From Medicago truncatula (Eukaryota > Streptophyta > Magnoliopsida > Fabales > Fabaceae), in the NCBI RefSeq assembly GCF_003473485.1, contig NC_053044.1:6274501-6338500 (forward strand): a DNA stretch of 64,000 bases. The letters are read 5' to 3'. Below, piece by piece: positions 56,507 to 64,000 of the stretch (position 1 is its first letter; each line of letters starts with the position of its first letter). The notes beneath the pieces are model-generated. The model ran no database searches. It saw only the letters and a program-made list of their open reading frames with translations, and was not told where the DNA came from. The translations under genes and the position numbers were made by a program.

Positions 56507-58534
56507 TCAGCTACAAGCTTGAATGTGTCTTCCATGAGAAAACCCTGATCTGTTTCTCAAATGTGACTCACATTTTGGTATTACAGTTTCAAAGGCTTCA
56601 ACTAGCAATGCCACTTTCTTCTTTCTAGCAGGAGCAAGCTTGTTCACAGCTTGCCTTAGTGCACAATCAACCATCCAATCCTCTGCATTCTTTCTTTCAT
56701 CCATCATTTGATGCCTCAAATCAACCTTTTCCTTTTCTTTCTCAGGTACCAATGGAAGGAAATTCGGCTCTCTTGGATTGAAATTCCTCAATTCATCGTC
56801 ATCTTCATCATTCCTCTTTCTCCTAATCACACCTTTCCGATTCCCTCTTGTGTCTTCGTCTTCGTCAATTATGCAACTTGCTCTTTTATTACCTTTGCAT
56901 TGATCTTGAATATCTTTGATGCTTCCTTCAAGCACATCAAATAATTGAATTTCATCCTTCTCCTCTATATTGATGTTATCATCTTCGTTCTCTTGGCTTG
57001 TCTCGTCAACGTTTTCTTCGGCATTTGTCAGGTAATCAAATATTTCATTTGCCAGTGAAGATTGGTCGCAACCGATGTCATCATAGGAGTAACCAATTTC
57101 TTGAGTCTCGTTGCTTCCAATTTTGCCTTCAAAGACAAAATTGATCATGTCATTATGAGGTTGATCTTCAAGATATATGATTTCTTCTGATTTGGCTTCT
57201 TTGAGTGTTTCATCAACAAGAATAATGTCATCATAGTAGCAGCTAAGGATATCATCTAACCATGTAACTGATACATCATGAGAACTCTCAGATAAGGATT
57301 CAGCTTTTGAGTCATTTTCTTCATCTGTGTAAACAGAAGAATCAGCATAATTTTCATGATCATATACGTAATATTGTTCTTCATCACACTGCATATCTTC
57401 GGATCCTGAATCAGAATCATCCGTGTTATTGTGAACATCTTCCAAACTCATTTCTTCATGAGACCAACTAGTTTGTTGATCTTCCTCTACATCTTCATTT
57501 TTCTTTAGATCTTCAACCTCTTTCATAAATCCCACTTCTATGCCATCATTTTCAATTGTAGACTTGATGATATCTTCATGATCCTCAACCTCTTCGAGAA
57601 AATCGATTTTTCCAATTACTTCTTCACCTGTTGATTCTGCATCCTTTTTCTCATTATCATAGATTTCAATGAAGAAATCCATGGCAGTTTCATCATATGA
57701 AGGTTTTGAATCAAAGGCACTCTTCTCAACATCAGAGTCCTTCATTTCTGTCTCACCAGTAGCCTTCAATCTTCGACTACGAGGGCTAAGAGCTTCGAGC
57801 TTCACGCGCTTTAAGACGCGCCTCCTCGAAGACATAAAAGTCTTCAAAGGAGGCAAATCAGCATGATGATGATGACCATTAAGAGAACAATAAGTATATG
57901 AACAAACCTTCATAACTGAAGTTCCTTCTAACTCAGTTCCACCATGATTAAGCATAAGGTATGACGGAAAGCTTGAATCTTTCAAAGTTGAAGAGCAAGT
58001 AGCTCTTGTTGATTTTCTAGGACAAGAAGTTCTAGAAGCCTTAAAGCTAGTAGTCTTTGTCAATGTTCTAACCAAACTCAAACTACTTGATCTTATCAAA
58101 GCTTTTGTAGGCTTTTTACATAAAGCTTTTGAATCACTTGAATATTTTCTATTAAAATCAGAACCAGATTGAGTTTTTCTAAGACTTACAGAGAAAAGTT
58201 CCTTCTTTGCATGTGAACTGCTTGTTGGCTTCATGTAATTTGGTGAACCATCTGGAGTTGTTCTCACCAAGGGATGCTGTTTTTGTGGTGAGGCAGGTGC
58301 TGCTTTTGTCGAACTCGGAACCGATGAAGGTGAAGATTGAAGAGCCTCAAGATCAGAAAGCTTGATTGACTTTGATTTCTTCATTTTCTTCTTTATATCA
58401 GAAACTTTAGTTTTTCCATCTTGGTGTTGATGAGATGAAGAAGAAGAAGATAGTTTCATGTTTGCTAAACGTTTATCTGATTTAACATGTTCAACTTGGA
58501 TACCAAGCTTGCTTGAAACCTTTCTTTGAACCAT
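56507..58534 (-). CDS. plant calmodulin-binding domain protein
   Basis: A single-exon protein of 675 residues with the plant CaM-binding domain (PF07839 type) at its C-terminus. That domain covers about residues 565-660. It carries FNPREPNFLPLVPEKEKEKV, DLRHQMMDERKNAEDWMVDC and the basic amphipathic stretch ALRQAVNKLAPARKKKVALL. The N-terminus is basic and Ser-rich (KKKMKKSKSIKLSDLEAL, TTPDGSPNYMKPTSSSHAKK). The centre (about 260-570) is very acidic, with many Asp/Glu and no recognisable fold. Family members such as the pathogen-induced potato PICBP share this architecture. The role is taken to be Ca2+/calmodulin-responsive, probably in stress signalling; the exact function is unknown. ATG 58534 opens the frame. 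The promoter lies at 58540-58900. Confidence 0.88.
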   Translation of the reverse strand: MVQRKVSSKLGIQVEHVKSDKRLANMKLSSSSSSHQHQDGKTKVSDIKKKMKKSKSIKLSDLEALQSSPSSVPSSTKAAPASPQKQHPLVRTTPDGSPNYMKPTSSSHAKKELFSVSLRKTQSGSDFNRKYSSDSKALCKKPTKALIRSSSLSLVRTLTKTTSFKASRTSCPRKSTRATCSSTLKDSSFPSYLMLNHGGTELEGTSVMKVCSYTYCSLNGHHHHADLPPLKTFMSSRRRVLKRVKLEALSPRSRRLKATGETEMKDSDVEKSAFDSKPSYDETAMDFFIEIYDNEKKDAESTGEEVIGKIDFLEEVEDHEDIIKSTIENDGIEVGFMKEVEDLKKNEDVEEDQQTSWSHEEMSLEDVHNNTDDSDSGSEDMQCDEEQYYVYDHENYADSSVYTDEENDSKAESLSESSHDVSVTWLDDILSCYYDDIILVDETLKEAKSEEIIYLEDQPHNDMINFVFEGKIGSNETQEIGYSYDDIGCDQSSLANEIFDYLTNAEENVDETSQENEDDNINIEEKDEIQLFDVLEGSIKDIQDQCKGNKRASCIIDEDEDTRGNRKGVIRRKRNDEDDDELRNFNPREPNFLPLVPEKEKEKVDLRHQMMDERKNAEDWMVDCALRQAVNKLAPARKKKVALLVEAFETVIPKCESHLRNRSGFSHGRHIQACS

Positions 58535-58967
58535 TTTTCAAGAAAGGAAGAAAAAGAAATTACAAGAGGGAAATAAGAATTTGCATAAATTGGTTTTTCC
58601 TTCCTTGGTCTTGTGGAGTTCAAGTAGAGGAAGGAAAGAAAAACCTTGTTGATGTAGTTTTGGTTTTCATATGAGGAAAGTTCATCACAAAGGAAAGAAA
58701 AGTTTGAAAGCTTGAAACACAAACAAGTAGAGAGATTCTCTTCTCTTTTCTTGATTTGGTTTGGTTTTTCTTTTTGTTTATTTTCAATAGTGGATTGGTA
58801 AATGATCAAATTTGAATATAGTTGAGACAGTGTTTGTTTGATGATGACTAGCACCAACACACGTGGGATTAGCTGCAGTAATAAAATTAATAACATGCGG
58901 TAATCAATCTCGGCCATTGATTTAAAATTGAACGAATTAGATTACACATATTCATTAAATACAATTT

Positions 58968-59174
58968 TTTTTTTAAAACTCGGTATCTGATCCAAGAACC
59001 GACTAATCTAAGGGGAACAATCTCACCGCCCATTTGAGGGGGGCTTCGTTTAAAGTCAGAGCATAACTCTGTATGGACTTAATCCACCGAAATTGGCACT
59101 AGGGGCAATCGAACATGACTCCTTGAGAGGAGCAAACTCCAAGATTTCAAGTCAACCATTAGGGCAACCCCAAA
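58968..59174 (-). mobile_element. SINE-like element
   Basis: On the minus strand it starts GGGGTTGCCCTAATGGTTGA (A-box-like). It has CATGTTCGATTGCCCC (B-box-like) about 50 bases on, and ends in A(n) (poly-T at 58964-58973). Target duplication is unclear. Confidence 0.55.
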
Positions 59175-59188
59175 TGAGTTTATTAAAT

Positions 59189-59452
59189 GAGCAATGCTAT
59201 ATATCAAGAAAGATTTTATCAAGAAAATTTCAAGAATGACATGACAGAATAATCACCCTTAGATTTTATCAAGAAATAGTCCTGAAATTAATGTTAGCCA
59301 ATAAAATCTCAGCCTGACCGGAAATCATGGGGTGGTGGTTGTTATTTTTTTATGAAAAATTAATAAATGAGACTGAAATCTAAAGGTGATTATTGTGCCA
59401 TGTCATTCTTGGATCTTTCTTATAAAATCATTCTTGATATCTAGCATTTTCC
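59189..59452. mobile_element. MULE-type MITE with 9-bp target duplication
   Basis: 264 bp with inverted halves: GAGCAATGCTATATATCAAG on the left and CTTGATATCTAGCATTTTCC on the right, with long complementary subterminal stretches (GAATGACATGACA / TGCCATGTCATTC). TTATTAAAT flanks it at 59180-59188 and 59453-59461. Confidence 0.88.
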
Positions 59453-59461
59453 TTATTAAAT

Positions 59462-60171
59462 ACAACTTTAGACACCTTAAAAAAAAAAAATACAATTTTA
59501 GACAATCTAGACCGTCAATTTAGATCGGACCGTTGAGATCCGTAACACATTTACTTCATGGAATCTATTTCCTACACTAACATGTGGTTTAGGGGCCTAT
59601 ATGCTTGAACATTTTCTAACATGAATTATTATTAGTATTTTTGTACATATAGGAATTCTTTATTGGCTTGTGACTTGATTATAAATTATAAAAGCATATA
59701 AATATTAATTCTGATTTGATCTTCTAACTGATCTATTAAAAAATGTCTAAAATACCCTGCTCTTGATTTTAGATAAGGAAAGCCTTGTGTCTTGGTTTGG
59801 TGAACAGATATGGACCAAAGATGCAAATTGCATTTGTTTTTGCAAAATTTTGATTAAATGTGAATTTGGCTCTACTAAAGTAAAGTAATTTGATTCCAAG
59901 AACAATCATTATGGTTTGTGCTTATCAATCAATTGCTTTATAATGGTAGTACATAAAACAGATTTGTAATATCTTTTTTTATTATGGAAATGATAGCTGA
60001 TTTAATTAAATGGATGAAAAGTTCTAAAAAATAATTGTTCCATCAATTGTAGTTGTTACAACTTTGTGTAGGGTTGAGTTTATCTTTTCATTGGGGAGAA
60101 CAGCAGTTGGAAGTTAGTAGATAATATGTTAGATCAATATTAAAAATATAGGTCTCATGGGAAAGACTTTT
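59462..60171. other. AT-rich intergenic, no gene seen
   Basis: No exon or clear repeat. Confidence 0.5.
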
Positions 60172-60374
60172 TTTTTTTTTATAAATGAAAGTAAAATGAT
60201 ACAAAGAATGGAGGGACATTAGACCTGACCCAGATACAACCCAAACGGAGATACAACGTGATAAAATAGACCATGCAATCAACCCTAATCAATCCTAACA
60301 AAACAAACACTCACACACGGGCGCAATCCAGCGAACCCGCATACGAGCGCGAAACTAGATTTCTATAAAGTTGC
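60172..60374 (-). mobile_element. short 5'-truncated LINE 3' end
   Basis: A poly-T at 60168-60180 begins a 203-bp insert. GGAAAGACTTT flanks it at 60160-60170 and 60375-60385. In minus orientation it ends TGTATCATTTTACTTTCATT-TAT-A(n), like plant LINE tails. No coding part remains. Confidence 0.8.
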
Positions 60375-60385
60375 GGAAAGACTTT

Positions 60386-61924
60386 ATAAATGCAATCCTT
60401 GACATATTTGTTGTGTGCATCTCAACATACTTTTTCCTTAACGATGAAGCTTTAGATTTAGCAAAAAAAAAAATCTTTCATCTTTGTTGAGAGGAATTAA
60501 TTAATATTTTCTTATCTTATCAGCAACAAATGTCTCATTTTCAGAAATATTATAAAATAAAGCACGTTATTTCTAAGTATGAAGTACATAGGAAAGGACC
60601 CCAAATAAAATAAAGCACGATATTTTGAAGGAGAATTTTTTTTAATAAAATTAAATATTATAAAATATTTACAAAATTCATTTTAATTAAATTTTATCAT
60701 AATAAATATTGTTCTGCAAAAGATTATTAATAATTATTTTCTCCATGTAGCAAGAAGACATTCAATTATATTTCTCTCTTATTTTCTTCATTTCAGTTGA
60801 TTGTATTGCAGTTGATGTTAGCGGTTGGGGTGTTAACATAGTTAAGATGTAAATTGTTTATAATGATGTCTTTGCAAGTCAATAACCTTTGAAAGAAAGA
60901 TCGTGTTAACAACTATCCTAAGATACTTTTAAAGAAATCTAAATGAGAGAATTTTATGTTGGATAAAGTTATTTGAACCACATATTTGGATTTGGTGCTG
61001 TAAATAACACCACAATTGCTTGCTATTCCAACCATTGGATTATTTTGACAAAAATATAATAGTACCATTCAAAAAAAAAAAAAAATTCTAACAAATGTTG
61101 TGAGACACTTGGTCTTGTTTAGCATATTCCTTAAAAGAAATTAGAGGTTTTAATTTTTAATACTATTAATACTAAAATTAGGTTTCTTATATACGAATAG
61201 AGGTCAAATTTAATCAACTCCAACCAACGTGTACACTAAATTCAATTACCAAAAAAAGAGGTTTAACATATATTTAAGCAACTCATAACAAACATATGCT
61301 AGCTATATGATAATACAAATAGAGGTCCAATCCAGAGGATCTAAATCACATCACTAAATTTTTATTCTTTAATTAGTTCCTGGAAGGATTTGATCACCTG
61401 AGAACACTTGCCTACCAAACAAACATTTGAGTGAAAAAGATGTAACCAAATAACAACTACATAAAGCCATCATATAGTACTTTTTTTTGAGAGAGCCATC
61501 ATATAGTACTTGAAAAATAATAAATAAATGGACAGATGTGTTCATATTTTTCTTAGCATAGTTAATTGATAAAGAATTTTTTAAATTATATAGTGACCAA
61601 TCACAATCTATATTTTGACCATTGTACTTCTTTAATCACAAAATGAAGAGAGAGGATCGAAGGAAGAGTTTGCGAGACATACATCTCATCCTTATGATTT
61701 CCTTTCTTTGATCAGATTCGACGCCATGAAAACTGCGTTTTTTAGAGTTTAGGCGTGTTCTTTCTGTTGTTTTGCTTTTTTCCTTCCTTTTTAGCTTTGT
61801 AACCAAAAAAAATTAAGAGAGGGGCAATATCATAATTTTCACATGCTAAATGTTTTATAATGTCCAAGTGAAAGAGAATTAATTTGTATCTTTTGTATAA
61901 ACAAATAATAATAAAAACTAGCTA
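60386..61924. other. AT-rich intergenic, no gene seen
   Basis: Only AT-rich sequence and the small direct repeat at 61465-61511. Confidence 0.5.
61465..61511. repeat. 18-bp direct repeat around an 11-bp T-rich insert
   Basis: AGCCATCATATAGTACTT occurs at 61465-61482 and 61494-61511, separated by TTTTTTGAGAG. It resembles a target duplication around a minute reverse-oriented poly-A insert. Confidence 0.8.
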
Positions 61925-62289
61925 CAATGGGGTGTTGAATATGAGATTCAACATGTTGAAGCCTTGCAATGGAGGGTGTTGAAAGAAGGAAAAATCTGAG
62001 TTGGAGGAGGGAAGTGATGAAAGAGTTCAACAAGTTGAATCCTGCCACGGAGGACAGGTGGCGCGCGCGGATTTGTTGTGCCAGGCGCGTGCGCTACACG
62101 CGCGGAAGGAGAGAGTGGGCGACGGCGACGCGGAGAGAGAAGAGAGGAAATGGATAAAGCAAGACACATGGCATTATGTGATTGGCTGCTTGGATTTTTA
62201 TCTTCTTAATAATTTGGACTCAATTATTTCATTGCAAATAATTTTTTTTTTTTTTTTTTTTTTACCAAAATTCGTAATTTTTTTTTCTC

Positions 62290-62297
62290 TATAAATA
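62290..62297 (+). promoter_or_regulatory. TATA box of the Myb/SANT-like gene
   Basis: TATAAATA about 117 bases before the ATG at 62414, after a long T-run (62243-62263). Confidence 0.7.
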
Positions 62298-62413
62298 GAG
62301 ACTTGGATCATTTGATTTGGACACAGAAAAAAAATCAAGTTTTTCACTCTCTTAATCTTATCATTAGCTTTGTATTAGCCTTTCTTTTGAAGTTTTAGTG
62401 TTTATTTAGTGAA

Positions 62414-63592
62414 ATGGATCCCACTAACAATCAATTCAACACCCAAAATTCTTCTGATTACCATTTTAGCTACCAAAATCCAAACAATTATCAACACCCA
62501 AATCAATTTCCCAACCAACATCCTCAAAACCCAAATCAATTCCCCAACCAACATCCTCAAAACCCAAATCAATTCCCCAACCAAAATCCTCAAAACATGT
62601 CTAATTTTGGTTTTGCCTCAAATTTCAATCACCCATCCTCTGTTCCAAACAACTTTAATCCATATTTTAGATCTATGATGGGATATCCATCTCAAACACC
62701 CCCATTCAATGGTTATATGCCAATGGTGAATGAAAATTTTCAGAGTGTTGGTGAATATCCTGAATTTTCATCACAAATAAATCGTGGTGGAATGACACGA
62801 GATAATGAAGTTGCTCCAACTCCAGAGGATACAACTCCAAAGAGCAAGAGAAACCAACAACCATCATGGAACACTGAACAAAATTTGGTGTTAATTAGTG
62901 GGTGGATAAAATATGGAACATGCAGTGTTGTCGGAAGAAACCAGACAAGTGAAGCATATTGGGGTAAAATTGCTGAGTATTGTAACGAGCATTGCTCATT
63001 CGATTCTCCGCGCGATGTAGTTGCATGCCGAAACCGTTTTAATTATATGAACAAATTAATAAATAAATGGGTTGGTGCTTATGATAGCGCTAAGCGTATG
63101 CAAGGAAGCGGTTGGTCGGAAGATGATGTTTTCAAAAAAGCTCAAGAATTATATGGATGTGGGAAGAATGTTCAATTTACTTTAATGGAAGAATGGCGCG
63201 CTCTCCGAGATCAACCACGGTATGGTAGTCAAGTGGGAGGAAATGTTGACTCAGGAAGTAGTGGATCTAAGAGATCTTACGAGGACTCTGTAGGATCTAG
63301 TGCTCGTCCAATGGGTAGGGATGCAGCTAAAAAAAAAGGAAAGAAGAAAAGCAAGGGCGAGACATTGGAGAAGGTGGAAAAGGAATGGGTTCAATTCAAA
63401 GAATTAAAAGAGCAAGAGATTGAACAATTGAAAGAGTTAACTTTGGTGAAACAACAGAAAAACAAGTTGCTGCAAGAAAAGACTCAAGCTAAAAAAATGA
63501 AAATGTATCTAAAGTTAAAGGACGAAGAGCATCTCGATGACCGGAAGAATGAGCTGTTGGGGAAGTTGGAGCGTGAGCTGTTTGAAAATTAA
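62414..63592 (+). CDS. Myb/SANT-like protein, PIF/Harbinger ORF1 type (often annotated glutathione S-transferase T3-like)
   Basis: A 392-residue predicted nuclear DNA-binding protein. Residues 1-110 are rich in Asn, Gln and Pro and include three copies of an 11-residue NPNQFPNQHPQ repeat. Residues 150-268 form a Myb/SANT (trihelix-like) domain with spaced tryptophans: QPSWNTEQNLVLISGWIKYG, EAYWGKIAEYCNEH, CRNRFNYMNKLINKWVGAYD, FTLMEEWRALRDQP. A basic segment, KKKGKKKSKGE (306-316), probably serves nuclear import. Residues 318-392 are a charged coiled coil of the NAM-associated C-terminal type. Harbinger transposons encode such a protein beside the transposase; domesticated copies are common in plants. 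No GST domain is present, so the popular GST name would be misleading. The frame is intact. The minisatellite at 63634 begins 42 bases after the stop. Confidence 0.85.
   Translation: MDPTNNQFNTQNSSDYHFSYQNPNNYQHPNQFPNQHPQNPNQFPNQHPQNPNQFPNQNPQNMSNFGFASNFNHPSSVPNNFNPYFRSMMGYPSQTPPFNGYMPMVNENFQSVGEYPEFSSQINRGGMTRDNEVAPTPEDTTPKSKRNQQPSWNTEQNLVLISGWIKYGTCSVVGRNQTSEAYWGKIAEYCNEHCSFDSPRDVVACRNRFNYMNKLINKWVGAYDSAKRMQGSGWSEDDVFKKAQELYGCGKNVQFTLMEEWRALRDQPRYGSQVGGNVDSGSSGSKRSYEDSVGSSARPMGRDAAKKKGKKKSKGETLEKVEKEWVQFKELKEQEIEQLKELTLVKQQKNKLLQEKTQAKKMKMYLKLKDEEHLDDRKNELLGKLERELFEN
62495..62593 (+). repeat. 33-bp coding repeat, three copies
   Basis: Three in-frame units (62495-62527, 62528-62560, 62561-62593) with only a few base differences encode the N-terminal 11-residue repeat of the 62414 protein. 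Confidence 0.92.
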
Positions 63593-63633
63593 TTTTAATC
63601 AAATATTTGTTTGTATTCCGTCAACATTATCAG

Positions 63634-64000
63634 TGTTGTCTAGTCCTGACTGTTTGCTTTAATATTTGTCAGTGTTGTCTAGTCCGTAGTGTTTGCTTTA
63701 ATAATTATCAGAGTCTTGTGTAGTCCTCACTATTTGCTTTAATAATTATCAGAGTGTTGTCTAGTCCTGACTGTTTGCTTTAATATTTGTCAGTGTTGTC
63801 TAGTCCGTAGTGTTTGCTTTAATAATTATCAGAGTCTTGTGTAGTCCTCACTATTTGCTTTAATAATTATCAGAGTCTTGTGTAGTCCTCACTATTTGCT
63901 TTAATAATTATCAGAGTGTTGTCTAGTCCTGACTGTTTGCTTTAATATTTGTCAGTGTTGTCTAGTCCGTAGTGTTTGCTTTAATAATTATCAGAGTCTT
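63634..64000 (+). repeat. higher-order minisatellite (39/41-bp monomers)
   Basis: Three monomer types: a (39 bp, TGTTGTCTAGTCCTGACTG...), b (41 bp, TGTTGTCTAGTCCGTAGTG...) and c (41 bp, TCTTGTGTAGTCCTCACTA...). The order is a b c, a b c c, a b, then c, cut by the window edge. The a-b-c block is 121 bp. Copies of the same type appear identical. Confidence 0.93.

Larger units (their letters stand above)
61925..64000 (+). mobile_element. possible PIF/Harbinger-like element (5' part)
   Basis: Near 61925 the sequence CTACAATGGGGTGTTGAA resembles the CAATGG-bearing ends of PIF/Harbinger elements. A GC-rich stretch (62050-62135) and an ORF1-type gene follow. No right terminus, transposase or TSD is within the window, so element status is inference. 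Confidence 0.4.

Noticed and set aside
62414-63592. glutathione S-transferase identity
   Set aside because: No thioredoxin-like or GST C-terminal domain; Myb/SANT and coiled-coil text only.

Overview
This is a plant nuclear window: AT-rich, with split genes carrying GT-AG introns, plant-type gene families and dense transposon debris. A legume close to Medicago is the best guess. It rests on the CYP93-type P450, the repeat style (tRNA-derived SINEs, TGATAAG-type LTRs) and overall composition. This is inference; no database was searched.

Layout, left to right. 1-1664 (-): 5' end of a TIR-NBS-LRR resistance gene running off the left edge. 3540-6250 (-): NAC-beta/BTF3 gene with a 5'UTR intron. 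6780-8200: decayed Ty3/gypsy pol. 9941-12841 (+): two-exon short-chain dehydrogenase closely resembling ABA2 (xanthoxin dehydrogenase). 14118-16748 (-): three-exon plastid ribosomal protein L27 gene. 17.8-21 kb: a Helitron-like end, SINEs and a LINE fragment split by a 2.07-kb solo LTR. 21.05-40.26 kb: an array of four repeated units of about 4.2 kb ancestral length, built around an adenylate isopentenyltransferase (IPT, cytokinin synthesis) gene on the minus strand. 40.8-43 kb: copia gag remnant split by a hAT element. 43889-45901 (-): CYP93-like cytochrome P450. 47.5-49.5 kb: decayed Athila-like element. 50.05-51.2 kb: LINE 3' fragment. 51550-52990 (+): potato-inhibitor-I protease inhibitor. 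53498-54862: solo LTR. 56507-58534 (-): calmodulin-binding-domain protein. 62414-63592 (+): Myb/SANT-like protein of the PIF/Harbinger ORF1 type, followed by a higher-order minisatellite that continues past the right edge.

The most interesting region is the IPT array. Unit A carries a frameshifted IPT and an upstream LINE with an uninterrupted 1379-codon ORF2. Unit B has an intact IPT. The third unit (B') lost its IPT through a deletion with microhomology. Unit C keeps an intact but diverged IPT with a longer C-terminus. Insertions present in one unit and absent from its sisters (hAT, Stowaway-like, LINEs, a foldback MITE) give precise empty-site comparisons and a relative chronology.

The host genes are individually ordinary and do not form an operon-like or pathway cluster. 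The ABA2-like and IPT genes both act in plant hormone synthesis (abscisic acid and cytokinin), but nothing shows that they work together. Exon boundaries were derived by hand from splice sites and protein continuity. The ends of degenerate repeats are approximate unless a target-site duplication is cited.
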